This document shows positions 21,765 to 35,700 of a stretch of 64,000 bases of DNA, one piece after another. Origin of the DNA: Apostichopus japonicus (Eukaryota > Echinodermata > Holothuroidea > Aspidochirotida > Stichopodidae); contig NC_092569.1 in the NCBI RefSeq assembly GCF_037975245.1, positions 29,782,168-29,846,167 on the forward strand, written 5' to 3'. The notes beneath the pieces were generated by a model, which had not been told where the DNA came from, did no database searches, and was given only the letters and a program-made list of their open reading frames with translations. Position numbers and translations under genes: made by a program. How positions within the stretch are numbered: the stretch's first letter is position 1; each line of letters starts with the position of its first letter.

Positions 21765-23771
21765 TTACCTAATCAAACATGAAACACACAAATTGGATGA
21801 ATTGATACAGTCATGGTGGCAGAATGCACCACATCCTTTGCAGGACACTAGGCCCTTTAGTTTACAACTGCTGCAATCTACGGACGGTCCATTCTTGGTA
21901 TCCGTCGGGTCTTTGGAGGAGGTCACATTGGCAGCCACTATTTGATTCGCACTCGTACTCTTTATACTCTTGACCGGCGAGGGCGACGCGGAACTTAAAA
22001 ACAGATTGGCTTGAGCACCCTGGCCGCCCGCAGTGCTAAATAAGGGCTTGCTGGAAGAGACGATGGTGGGAGGGGGGTGGGATGATAGTGACGAGGAGTT
22101 TGACGAGGAGTGTTTTAATTGGTTGCTTGTGACAGTTGGCAGAAGCTGAACCATGGTAGTTTTGGCAGATAGTCCAGGTGCCGTAGCAAAAGTCGTCTTA
22201 CTCATGAGCGAGTTAGCTGGATGTTCCTTGGACGATAACGAATGCATTGTGACCTGGGCCTGCCCTAGACCAGTCTGTTCCGTTATACGGACAAAGTTGG
22301 GTTTGCTAGGGTCCACGGCATAGACCTTAACGACTTGGGTGCTCTCCACTTGAGAGGGCCGGATCGTCTTCCGTTCGCTATTTACGGATGGTCTCATGCT
22401 AGATATCGAGGGTGTGGCCGCCAATCCTATAGAGGCCGCTCGGTTTGCAGCTACCAAGGAATTAACTTGGGTGGTGCTGATACAGTTTAAAGCACTACTT
22501 GAAACAACATTTGGGAGGTGACTCCTCGACTTAGCGACGTTTGCACTCGTCGAACTAATGAGTTCAACCTTTGACGTTGTGACTGTTCTAGATTGGCTAT
22601 TTACATTTGGTTGACTAACAATTACCAGCGACATCCCCGGCTGAGCTTTGATGATGATTGGCTTCACCGTCTGGTGAGGTGGCTTCTCTGAGGACACTGC
22701 CACTGCCACAACTTGATTTGTCCTCCCAGATATTTCTCCAGATTGATTCGTTACTAACGCTGTCACGCTGGAGAGGTCACCGAGTTGATTATTGAGCAAA
22801 GCAGACACAGCGGTAGCGTTAGTGGGAACTATTGATTTCAGTTGTGTGAGATTGTGAGGTCGCCCCCTACCTAAGATAGTTGGGACATGGCCATAGGGCC
22901 GAGCAGTCCTCTCGGGTGGCGACCTCTGTTGAAGCTTGGCACTAGTTTGTGCTTTTATCTGAGCTAATGTCTTAGTCTGCCCGTGAGCAGCCTGCACTTT
23001 GGCTAACATTTGAGTTTTGATCTGCGCTAGCGTCCTTGTTTGCCCCTGTTTCATACCAGTTCCCTTGACCTGAGCCACTGTCCTTGCTGAAACAATACTA
23101 CTCTGTGGACTACCGAGAGGCCTCTGTAGACCTCGACCGAGGCTAGTGGGAGGTTCCTCACTCTCCTGCTTGATGCGTTTCTCCAAAGGAACATCCCCCC
23201 TTCCCCTTGGCAAGAGCGCCTCACCTGGACGTTTCAAATTCAGCGAAGGCAATATCCGGCCCGTGTTTAAAATGCCAGTTATTGCACCCGATCTCTGCTT
23301 TTCTACAAATCCTTTCTCCTTCTGAGTTGCGTTAGCTATGTCCGTCAAGAGTTTACTACAGACGTAATCGTTCCTCTGTTTGGATTTCTTGGGAGAAGTC
23401 ATTTTGAGGTGTTTGGCATTCTGCGCAGCGGCTGCTGCTGCCTTCACCTCCTTCAAATTCAGTTTCAGGATGATCTTGCCGTGCCTTTCTGGTTTGACCT
23501 CCATCTGACCTGGAGGTGTTGGTGGTGGTAGGGGAGGAATACCAGGAGATCGTGGACCCTTCTCCTTCTTGACCGACTCCTGTCTGGCAGCGACCGCCTG
23601 CTTTGGAGGTTGTTCGCTCACAGAATGCTTTGTGCTGGTTCTCGATTCGCAGTGCACCACGGGAGCACTACGCCTGGTGGATTTCTTTGGAGGTGAGCTT
23701 AAGAGCGTAGCGTGGAGATTTGCTAATGGGTTCACGTACGACTGTCCCCAGAAAGGCTCAAAGTTTGCCCT
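21765..23771 (-). CDS. ASXL: ASXL last coding exon: Ala/Ser/Thr-rich region and PHD finger
   Basis: The acceptor TCTATCTACAG is followed in phase by [16 protein letters not shown], which takes the place of the usual K-x-FFExxYG end of the DEUBAD region. The middle is low complexity, with basic and proline-rich stretches. Three related segments lie at residues 615-659 ([22 protein letters not shown]), echoing the ARTLADIK motif of vertebrate ASXLs. The end is an atypical PHD finger with spacing C-x2-C, C-x2-C, C/H cluster, C-x2-C, and it terminates three residues after the last cysteine as in other ASXLs. Confidence 0.95.
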   Translation of the reverse strand, partial: RANFEPFWGQSYVNPLANLHATLLSSPPKKSTRRSAPVVHCESRTSTKHSVSEQPPKQAVAARQESVKKEKGPRSPGIPPLPPPTPPGQMEVKPERHGKIILKLNLKEVKAAAAAAQNAKHLKMTSPKKSKQRNDYVCSKLLTDIANATQKEKGFVEKQRSGAITGILNTGRILPSLNLKRPGEALLPRGRGDVPLEKRIKQESEEPPTSLGRGLQRPLGSPQSSIVSARTVAQVKGTGMKQGQTRTLAQIKTQMLAKVQAAHGQTKTLAQIKAQTSAKLQQRSPPERTARPYGHVPTILGRGRPHNLTQLKSIVPTNATAVSALLNNQLGDLSSVTALVTNQSGEISGRTNQVVAVAVSSEKPPHQTVKPIIIKAQPGMSLVIVSQPNVNSQSRTVTTSKVELISSTSANVAKSRSHLPNVVSSSALNCISTTQVNSLVAANRAASIGLAATPSISSMRPSVNSERKTIRPSQVESTQVVKVYAVDPSKPNFVRITEQTGLGQAQVTMHSLSSKEHPANSLMSKTTFATAPGLSAKTTMVQLLPTVTSNQLKHSSSNSSSLSSHPPPTIVSSSKPLFSTAGGQGAQANLFLSSASPSPVKSIKSTSANQIVAANVTSSKDPTDTKNGPSVDCSSCKLKGLVSCKGCGAFCHHDCINSSNLCVSCLIR

Positions 23772-26700
23772 CTGTAGATAGAGAGGAAAAAGTATTTTAT
23801 GAACACTGTTCGTATCCTCTACTACTAGTACAGGCCAAGATCTGACAGTGTCAATAAACAAGCAAAGTGATCGGAACAAATGGGTGACTTAATCAATTAA
23901 ATCTTGTAGAAATCTGGTATCTGAAGTTTCCCATCTTAAGATACTGTGTTTACACTGTTTCAAGAAGTCAACAACTGAAAACAATTCAATGTAACAAAGA
24001 TATTCAATTGTTTAGACTAATACAATAACAAACCAAGCTTGTCAGTGTTCAATCCAATGCAGAGAAGTTTGTGTCACAAAATGTTACGACAGTTTCAGCC
24101 CAAAACCCAAGGCAGAAAGAAGTGTCATTCAGTCACTTGTTTTAATTCCACAACTGCAACACAAAATCTAAAAGAGTATATTTTCAATTACTGCTAGGAT
24201 GAAATCTGCTATAACCCTCCCTAGTAGTGATCGACACCAAAATCTCCCTCCTGTAGAGACGCAAGTGACAAAAACCTGAGTGTCGAAAGAAGGATTGGAA
24301 AATTCAACAGCAGCTCACTACTCCCTAGCTCGCAACCTCATTACTCCAACCCCCCCCCCCCAACGGGGTAAATGCTGCATATGACATTTCAATGCAAGGA
24401 AGGTTTCCTCCTACTGTCTTTCATGAGAGGATTAAGTAGCAAATGATCCAAATGGATCAAAATATTCTACTAGTTTGTAATCAACTGCAGCTTTAGCTCA
24501 TGATTTTCATGCCCCCCCCCCCAAAAAAAACACTTATGTACAGCTGAGCCTCCCCACCCTGCCTCCACAGTCATCATACCTTCCATGGGTCTACTTTGGA
24601 CCTCTCTTTCATCAACTCCTGCTGAAGCCTAGCCTGCATCTCTGGGGTGAATTCTCCATTTTTCAAACGGGTCCTCCACTGACTGCATGCCTTAGCAAAG
24701 AACTCATTGTCTAGAGCTGCTGCTCTCAGCCTGAGGGAGAGAGAGGGTGGAGCGCAAAAAAAGATAATAAGAAAATAAATAGCATCTATGATTAGGGCTT
24801 TCTCAATAGACACCATGACTTGGGAATAAGTGTCCCACATTTCATTCTCCTTTCGTATCCAAAACTTGAACTAAGCCGATCCAACTCTAAAACATAATTT
24901 CAAGTGGATGTGAGTTATGAGCACTTACACTTGAGTCTAGCAACATTTGTTGTTTTTCGATGAATTGCTATCAATTTAGTCGCAGGCAATGACGGTCATG
25001 TGGCCAGTGAAGGGACGTAAGTTTTTATAACAGCATGCAATCTGATGACAAGTAGAGCTCATTCCATATTGTAGAGAAGCCTTCAAAGTCACAAGCATAA
25101 CTTTTTTATGAAGATGCAGGATATAAAGTACTCATATCACATTGACATTAGATGGTACAAGATACTCATTCCAAATTGTAACAAATGTCCTCACAATAAC
25201 CAATATAACGTTGTGATGAAGATACAGGATATGGAGCACTCATATCACGTTGACATTTGAAAGCAAAGGGTACTCATTCCAAATTGTAACAAATGTCCTC
25301 ACAATAACCAATATAACTTTTTTATGAAGAAACAGGATATGGAGTACTCATATCACATTGACATTAGATGGCACAGGATACTCATTCCAAATTGTAACAA
25401 ATGTCCTCACAATAACCAAAATAACTTTTTTATGAAGAAACAGGATATGGAGTACTCATATCACATTGACATTAGATGACACAGGGTACTCATTCCAAAT
25501 TGTAACAAATGTCTTCACATATAACTGTTTTATGAAGAAACAGGATATGGAGTACTCAAATCACATTGGCTTAAGATGACTAAGGGTAGTCATTCCAAAT
25601 TGTAACAAATGTCCTCACAATAACCAATTTACTTTTTATGAAGATACAGGATATGGAGTACTCATATTTGAGTACTCTCAGATGCACTAACCTATGCACT
25701 TCAACATTTACGTAAGTAGCTCATGATTACCGAGGTGACATTAACTGAGAACTCACCTCAGATTGCTATCAGGTGTCTTAACGGTGTCTACTTCTGGTAG
25801 TAGCCTCAGAAGTTTGTACTGGTGTTGAAGTGGTAGACTGTTGAAAGTGTGCTTGTTGATAAGATTCTGTCAACATAATTAAAACTCTAAAATAATCACC
25901 TAAGAAAAATGACAAAGTTTTGTGAATTAACCAAGGCATCTGGAATATCTACAAACTCGGGAAATAAAGTATAATTAATATGGAGAACTTGCAAACTTTA
26001 CTTCAACAAAACAGGGAAGTTGGTTGGAAACAAGGCTGATCGGACTCAAATTTCTGATCGCATTTTCAATTTGTGTGTCATTGAACCAGAGATTGCTGTA
26101 ACTGGGATGACACTTACCTTGGGGTTAACATGAACCAGTTTGGAGTCAGGGGTCTCCAAGTCCACAGACAGACTTCTCCTCTCTAACCCTTTCAGGCTCA
26201 GCTTTCTGTTCCTCTTGGGGAGTCTTCTCCGTGGTTGCTGGGTTGCAAGAACAATTATTTATACATATGTTAATTGCTTTTTAATTTAGGCCACTTTTTT
26301 CTAGTTGCAACAGGTGGAAAATAAAGATGGAAAGAAAATGTAAAAAGAAAGCATCATAAATAGTAACTACATTTTTGTGCAGGGCTAGTGTCATTGAGGC
26401 ATCACACATTAGACAGAACGGCGGCCATCTTAGCTCTGGTCAAATTTAATAGTTCTGATTTCTCTCAATCGACATACGATTTTGGAAGAGTGAAATTGAG
26501 ACTCTTTGTGTCTTTGACCAAATTGAACCAGTGACCTAAGGGTTCCAAGCCCCTGCACTCTACCAACTGTGCTATCCAACCTTTAGTTGGCACCGATCCC
26601 TGTATGTGTTATATATGTGTTCCGACCATTGAACCAAGGGTTACAAGTCCTGAGTTCTACCAACTGTGCTATCTAGCCGTTAGTTGGCACCAATCCCTAT

Positions 26701-29700
26701 ATGTGTTATATATGTTTTATATATGTGTTCAGACCAGTGCCCTAAGGGTTACAAGCCCCTGCACTCTACCAACTGTGCTATCTAGCCTTTAGTTGGTGCC
26801 GAACCCTATATGTGTTATATATGTGTTCGGACCATTGACCTAAGGGTTACAAGTCCTGAGTGTTACCAACTCTGCTATCTAGCATTAAGTTGGTGCCGAA
26901 CCCTATATGTGGTATATATGTGTTAGATATGTGTTTGCACCAGTGACCTAAGGGTTACAAGTCCTGAGTTCTACCAAATGATCTATCCAGCCCTTAGTTG
27001 GTGACGATCCCTATATGTGTTATATGTGTGTTATATATGTGTTTGGACCAGTGACCTAACGGTTACAAGTCCTGTGCTCTCCCAACAGTTCTATACAACC
27101 CTTAGTTGGTGCCGATCCCTATGTGTATCCATTTCTAATGCTAATATGAATATCGCAATTGATATTTTATATTTTAAATATCATCTGCAAGTCTTGCAGT
27201 TTCCTAAATTTTCAAAACATTAAATCTACACATTACCACAAACACTCCTTTTTTCATCTGTACGGACTTTCAATAAAATTCTAGTATGAAAAGACCTCCT
27301 TTCACAAAAATTTATTTTTGGTCTGGACTTCCATACTCCACTCATTATAAATACTTGTCCAGTCTGATACTGGGATTTTAAACTTCTCACCGATCCTTGG
27401 TATTAGCTTATTCCTTGTAATGAATATCGCATCATCATTTACACACTTGGATTGACTATTACCTTGCCATGGAGAGAGGCCAATATTTCACTAATTGTTT
27501 GGGGCCGTCTAGAGTTACCAAAGAAATCCTCTTTCTGACCTGTCATGTGAAAAACAATAGAAGGTATATAATTAAAATGGAATTGAAATTTCACCAATTA
27601 AAAAAAAAGAAAAGAAACTGTAGGCAACATTTTTTAGTAAAGAATGTTCACATCATTTTTAAGAGATAAAATGTGATACTTGGATTGTAAGTATCAAAAG
27701 TTGCAGTATACTAATGCTTTGTCCCAGGTAAGGTGCAAACTGACGTTTGCTGGCAACTTTGATTCAGATGAAGAACAGGTTTGAGGAAAATGTTACCAAA
27801 CTTATTATTATATTATTATTATTATTTGTTTTATCACATAGTATAACAAGGTGAACAAGACAATATAACTGCAAATAAGTAAAAAATGTGAAAGGAAGTA
27901 AACTAAGAAATCCTTTTGGGCTTAATCGAATAGAGTACTCCCATCAAAGAAAATAGATAACCTTAACACCTATAAAAGAACTACCCCCCCCCAAAAAAAA
28001 AATTAGATAACCTAAACATGTACTATTAATCAATATTTTACACTTTTCAGTAATATACGGTAAGAAAACAGTTGACCGAACCTTTAAAACTGCACTCCTA
28101 AAATAAACAATCTAACGCACCTGCCAATTATGAACTTCCCTTTGTTAGCGAGAGGATGGAAATTCTTGGACATGAAAAGGTAAGGAGGTATGAAAGAGAG
28201 AAAGACAGGACCACTGATCAAATTAAATTGGTTACCGTTGGTTTCTCCTTCGGGTGGCTTCAAAGGCTTTAGAATAATTCTCACAGCCTTCCTCCTGTGA
28301 TGCTTGTGATGGTGATGATACTTTGGTCGCAGGACTCTCTCACTTTTCCGCCGAGGAATGGAACTCTCGTCCCCATTGATTGCCAGTTTACTTCTGTCCT
28401 TGGAATGATGCCGCGAGTGAGATCCAGGCAGCCGTTTACCGTCTGGAAATTCCAGCATGTTACGGTCTGACGAAGGGTTGATGATGTTGGTGGATGTGGT
28501 GTCCGGCCGAAAGCGCAACAGAGAAGGGATGTACTGATGAGCTTTCGGTGGTAGCACACACAGAGCTGGAAGACGAGACGAGAAGTAAATTACAAGTAAA
28601 ACCAGTGGAATCTTCAAGATGGATGTCGATCACTTTAGCGCATAATTTCCATAAATGGTAGAAACATGAAAGACGGTGTAAGACTAATAACGTTCTGTTA
28701 TCTTGGTCTGGCAAAATCAAACCAGAAACCACAATGGTACCATAACACTTCAAATGATTTGCAACAAAGAAAAAAAAAGGGGAACATGACATTTTTGGGA
28801 CACAACATTTTCTGCTTTGGATTAAATGGCTAATAATTCAGATATTGGGAGCACAGCAACAGTTGTAACTACAATGATCTCTTTGACTGAGGGTAATCAA
28901 TTGTACATATATGCAAACAACACAAGGCTTAAACAATACAATCAAAGATACAGCTATAATGTATTCAAGGGTAATTGTTACCAACATCGTTCACCCGCTT
29001 CTTAAGAAATGAAACCAGACTTTTCTCCAAGACATAAACGACATTGTATGGTTTTCTATGAAGCCTACGTGTACACTAGTTAGGCTAGCTTACTATTAAA
29101 CATAGTAATCTTAATAGTTGTAACTCTTGCATATAATGTATGCTAAGCCCTTAACGTTAATTGGTGGTGAGGGTGGGGGGGGGGATGCTGAAAGAGAACT
29201 GAAACCCAAACATGGCTTGCTGCAGCCAAACCTTTTCACCGTAGTTTGATTTATATTGCTAACTTTTATCTCGTGTCTTAAAAAAACTTGCTTGCATAAG
29301 TTATACCTGGACACAAGAAGTGTTGAAATAAGGGCTATTCAGAAAAACTTCAACAACATATCAAGACCTAGAAAAGAGGGCTTTGCCCCCTACTTATCCA
29401 GACTGCATGGGAACCATGTGCAGTGGAATGTAATGACACAAAAGACTAAAAGTACATAATTGTCAATACAACCATCCCTATCTTTGGTCAGTTTTACCAT
29501 CATTTAATCAACCAATCAAAAAAATTATATAGCTCCTAATATCCAAAGTCAAGCAAAGCAAGAGGTGCTTAGAGTCAAGAAACCATGCTTATTAAGTCCA
29601 AGCCTCTGCCTTTAGCAATGAGTATTACAGTGTGCCCTTAAATGAAGAGTAAAGCCAAGCCTCTGCCTCTGGTCACTTTCACCTTTGACCATTGTATATC

Positions 29701-32700
29701 ATTATGTAAATCCTGGGCATCAACTTAAAGCTTTCAACTTACGACGTTTCTTCATGGGGATGTATTTTTCATCATGGATTGGTCCCTCTGTGTCCAGGGA
29801 AGCATCTAAGGGTTCATCACTCTTAATTTCCAGGAGATCTCTAGCTTCTTGGGGTAAGTCTCTCTAAAAGGAGGAGATGTGAAAAATAATTACCAAAAGG
29901 TTCTATCCTCTCCATCTATCTATATAGATAAAACTTTGGGATAAATTGCTATCTACAAAACTTAGTAGTTCCAGGAGAAAGTAGCAGACATCTTCACTTT
30001 GGCAACTTTCTGCCCAGGGCTACTTTCCCTACAAATTGGTCATTTTATAATACGATTTCTGCAATTGGATGAGTCTATACCGATCCGACTGAGGATTAAG
30101 TCACAGTGTGATTCTGCACTCAATGTCCAAAACCTGACAGAATTGAAATGGTAACGGTACAGTGCAAACTGCTATGGCGTGTAAGCGACCAAAGGCTACG
30201 TAGTGTGTGAGGATTCATGCATGGCGATACTTCAATTTATCTGGCATTTACTTACCATCTGCACTTTAATATCCATAATATGATAACCCTAAATACATTA
30301 TGAGGCCCATGCTTGTGTCTGGGCAAATCCATTTTCATATTGTAAATGTCATCATTTTTATCTAATATCCGTCTTGAGATAAACATTTGCAGTATCCACT
30401 TTCTGAAAATTCTGCTCTTTTAACAGGCGGATAGAGCATCGATGATGTTTGAAACATCTTTTTCACTGTAAATAGAATTCATACAAACTAAAGCAAACTC
30501 TAGCATCATCACTGGATGGTACCGAAGACGGTTATTCCAAAATGATACAGAAAATGTTGCAGCACTATGGGTTTTCTCTTTTCCCATGTTGGTCACATTT
30601 TAGCAGTTGTGCCACTTGATCTATACAGTGACCATTTTAAATTTGACTCAACATCTTTAGATCTTACCCAGTGGCGGAGCGTCCATACAGTCAGAGGGGC
30701 GGATGCCCCCCCTGACAGACTCAAATGGACTGCTGGCGCCCTTTTCAGCTTTTTACCACTTTTTACTTATTTGCGACTATTGACTTTTTTATTGCGCTCT
30801 CAAATACCTATTGACATTTGTCACATTTCGTTGGTGTAATTTTCTGACAAAATGGCAATGACACCTACTTATTCTTCGTTTCTCTGCAAATTAGCAAGGC
30901 CCAGAAAAGGGTAATTTCCGGTGATCTAGGGAGTATCTTTACTCAAAAAATTTCTGTACGCTCCACGCCAACCTGTGGTGGTGCTTTGCTTAGATACTGT
31001 AGTGTCGAAAGCGACCCTACAGATCATTCTCACCCCCCCCCCCGACCAATAAACCTAGCTCCGCCACTGATCTTACCCTTAGTCCATAGACACCATTCAA
31101 ACCGACCACTTTGTAGAATAGACTCTGAGGCCCTCTACTTCCAATGTGAAGCATCGCATTGAGACACGCTTCAGATCCATTTCCACTGTAAAGAAAAAAA
31201 GATGATTGGGAATTATAAACTACTGTGTTGTTTGGAGCCACAGAAAATACCTGCAAATAAAAAAAAAAACAACAACAAACAAACAAAAGACAAAAGCACG
31301 CCAAGAACTGTGGTTTCAACAAGGGACTTACTGATTTGCATGTGAGTTAATACTATTGAATATGCATAATATGTTAAAATAGTAAATACACAGAGTTAGT
31401 GTTTAACAGCAAAGATTCAGATCTGTAATTTGTTTCTCCCTTCTTTTGGTATCCTAAAGCAACTTTTCCAATTGATACATATTTATATATTACAGTATAT
31501 CGGCTGATAAATTTCCCATAAACAATGCTGTTATCTTGATGAGGCCTTGTCAAATGATTATTTTTTATCAATACACAATATTTACAGTGTTTGGGTGATG
31601 AAAACATTGACAATCTATTAATAGAATCATTCAGATATTACTTGATCTGTCACATTTGTTTTAGTGAAAGTCTGTGTCTAAGTTTGATCGACTGACTTCT
31701 TGTTTTGAGTGATATATACTCCGTAGATCGGGTCAAATTGCTCACCAAAAATAAGTAACGTCACTCGTTGATACCCAATCTACTCTACAGTGGTAAGTTT
31801 TGGTGTTTTTACACTATTTGTAGCTTTAGAAACCATTTTGCACTTTTACATTTCGCAAAGGCAAACGTGTGAGTACATCTAGATACTTAGTACGCAGGCG
31901 ATTAAAGTACTACCACCACAGCAGCATGAGTACAAGTAGAATTCCCAAGTTTGATATGAGCGGTTAAAGAGTACTGTACAAGAAGACTATAAGGCTCTAA
32001 GCAAGAGTATGAAGTTAGCACAAAGTCCTATGTACTGTATGCAGTACATCAGATAAGTTTTCAAACATCCCACTAGCATGAGTAACACCAATTACAAATC
32101 CATGAGTGCAGGTGAGAACAGGTTAGTATGGGAGAGTACGGGTAAAGTCAACTACTGTATGCTAGAGAACAAGTACAGGTACATACAGACTCACTACAAA
32201 TCTACACAGTGAATACAGTCACATACTGTTCCTTTCTTTACATACATGAAGGATATTATATATGACCTTGAGATACATCCGCTCGATGGTGACTTTCTAG
32301 ATCGACTCATTTGCATGTCTGTGAATGAGTCTGACTGGACAAGGAAACACCAAACACTTTCAAGTAGTTTATTTAAATACCAATTTGAAGACAATATACC
32401 ATCTTGTCTACAACATACAGTATATGTGCACTGCTATCCACCTACAGTAGCTTACAACAATTAGTAACACTTTAACACAGAGTCTGACAGAACATGAGGA
32501 ACATAACAGTAGAGTATGGTTGTGAATAAGTCTGTAAGCAGTTTTATTGTACTGAATGCATACTGCTTGATACTGTACTGCACCTATATTTTTCTTATCG
32601 GCAAAAAAAAAAGGTGCAGAAACTGAACATAGGTTTAGAATATAAGTCACACAGGATGAAATCAGGTGAACATTGTTCGATTGTACATTAATCAGATTAT

Positions 32701-35700
32701 TCATAAGTTTGCTTTTGCATTCGCATGTCCATACAGATGTTGAATGTCCAAAATAATATATGGAAGACAGATTAGAACTGAAATGTTTAATATTTTATCT
32801 ATTTCAACTTGTAATAATTTGATCAAAAAAATGAAAAGAGTCTGATAGGTGTTACCCACATGTATGGTATCATTACAACTACAACATTACAACTATTGCA
32901 CAATTTATATGATCTACAATACCCAAACAAAAACAAAAATTTCCTTTTTTGATTATCTATCTCGGCAATGGAAGAATGCATTCACGATGCGGTCTAAATA
33001 TCCCAGAATTTGGTAACGTTTCATATATTCCACTCAAAATCTGGAATTTCAAAGGCTTTACAGGGTGTGAGTACAGTAACTCCAAGTTGGAGATATAGTT
33101 CTAAAGCTCACAATCAGTAAAAACTCAAACTCACAATGGGAAAATCAAACAAACCAAAAGGCAAAAACAAATCTTGTAACAACTAAATCAATTTGTGAAT
33201 TCTTTTTCATACATTTTTAGAACAAAAAATTGAAAAATCAACATAACTTCTAAATCCATATCATGCATTCAAAAAAAATCACAGTGAATTTTGGAAGGCA
33301 GGTTCCGCAGGTACAGTACCCAATTCACGCCCACAGATCAGTAAAGTACTGGCAATCTCTACGTATATATTTAGTCTGAACTGTGACAAATTGATTCCTA
33401 TGGACACAGTACAAGTCATGCATTTCATTGAAACTCATTATGAAGGTATGGAATGCATCACATTACATCTACACACTGATTATTTCATTCCAAATGACTA
33501 AAATTATGGGACAAACATTGGCCGTCACCAAATGCAAGTTTAGCAAAGTTAGTATATATGTACTGTTCGGTGTAGTACCTATCACCTGGACAGTTGTCTG
33601 TCATAACTCTTGCACCCAAAAATTGATTATTCTAAATTTGAAGATTTTAGTCATAAATACAAAAATTACCAAGTGCAACTGTTAATTATGAGATTAATGA
33701 AATTGACGTGCATTGTATTCTTTAATGTGTAACAATGCTTCATGTTAAGTTAAGGTGACAATACCACACTCCCATCACATGGTGTTGTCTGTAGCAATTA
33801 CAGTTTACACTACTACTCCTTCAGCACATTGTATTTGAAAAACCAGTGCTGTGATCGAGGTGATAAAGGCGGTGACATTTGAAGCAATGAGGCTTAGCAA
33901 TCAGGAGGTTTGGGGTTCGATCCCTGGCCAGGTCATAGTAAGGTGGTTGCTGAAGCGTCTTAAAAAATGACTGACTGATTATTATTATTATTATTACAAA
34001 TATATACCAAGTGGTGTGTACACGCTGACATCAAATGTATGATGGGAGTTAAGTGAACTTTCAGATGTGAAAGAAAAGGAAAACCCAATTTTCATAAATT
34101 TGCAAAATAGTACTTTTTGTTGTCCTTCAATATATATTTTAGCTCTGTCTTTAAGCTAACAGTTTTCTTGCAGTAAATCAACATTTTGTGACAAGATTCA
34201 GAATTGAGCAAAACAGTACTCCTTTTTTTTTCCACTTTATATTTTGAGCCTTGTTCCGTTTTCACTGATCAGTTATTCAAAACTTAAAACCTGTGATAAT
34301 GTAAATTAAGCAAAATACTGTACCAGTAGAAATGTGGCTTGTTGTCAGATACGGTACTATGGAATGACTGTAACCTGTCGATAGTACTAGATACAGATCC
34401 AGTGCTGGCTGGATTGATTCTTCTCAAAAGAATTTACCGGTCATCAGATATCAATGAATGATGGAAGTTGGTAATATGATCCCCCATACCAGGGCCAATG
34501 CAATTTCTATGACGCAGTACCGTATCTGATATATTGTGACATCTGACTTCGGAAACTTTTCCCAAAACCTTAAAAACCAACGAAATTCCAGGCGGAATGA
34601 AAATCACCATGGAATTATACTTGCAAAGCCTTGGCAAATGGTAGATTTGGAAGAAAGAGTCAGTGGGCGACCGTTGACCCTGAAGCAGGTCAGCTGGGAG
34701 GGGGGGGGGGAGGTGCAGAGTGCCAAAATTACCAGCTTTTGTTAGCTACAGGTAGATTAATTTGAGTGCAAATATATGTACAGTATAATGGAGACAAATA
34801 AGACAGGAGTGAATAATAAAATAAAGAGATTGTACTGAATATTACAGTAAGTGTGGTCAGTACTGTTCCCATACTACAATTTAGCATTCGCCCCTGGCAA
34901 CTGGAAAGATTTAAAGGTCATCACTGCAGGAAAGGCAAGGTTTCCACTACAGTAATTACAAAATGTTGAAAAATGAAGGGGCGGAGGAATGGGGAGACGA
35001 GGAGTTGGTGAATTCACAGCAATCTTACCAGAAGAGTGGGAAAACCCTAGATGTTTGGTGATCAGAAATTTAACATTTAAATTTTGTTGCCATGTAATAA
35101 ATTATGCCGTTTTTACAGTACAGGAGGTATTAGTGGATAGTGTGCTGAGAATGGTGCAACTGAACAGGGAACATAAGCCTACGGTATGTAATGGTCCTGA
35201 TAACTTGTCAAACGGCTGTTCCTTTAGATCCATGAGAAAATACATGCAGTGGAGTTTTCTTTTAGTGTTTAAATACCTCATACCACCAGCTAAATCAAAC
35301 AGTATTCCTTCAAGCAAAAATATGCACAGCAAAAAAGAAGAAGAAAAAGGAACATTAAAATAAAAATAAATCATACATTGAAACTGTTGCCATAACAGCT
35401 TACTGTACATACACGACATATCAAAAAAGAATGAAGAAGGAAAGAAAATGAGAGATGAGAAAATCCCAAATTGACCCCTGGAGGAGGCTAAATCAAGTGG
35501 CCCCTGGTTTAACCAATGAGTCCAATTGAAACTATAGTAGGTGCTAGTTTCACAAAAGCGACTCTTGGCTGAAAATATCTTAACATCACCCGAGGTTGTA
35601 CCAGTTTTAGGTCTGTACATAATTAATCCAATACTTTCAACTACTGCATACATGTACTGCCTGTACTGCACAGGAAACATGAGAGCACTAACACTACTGA

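Noticed and set aside
23772..23879. Extension of the ASXL last exon upstream to an in-frame start at 23879
   Set aside because: A clear acceptor at 23772 joins in phase to the DEUBAD exon; the extra residues are intron read-through.
27735..27790. Possible third Penelope-like terminal motif in ASXL intron 5
   Set aside because: Only CTGA and ACGTCAG survive; the GAAA core and stem II are absent.
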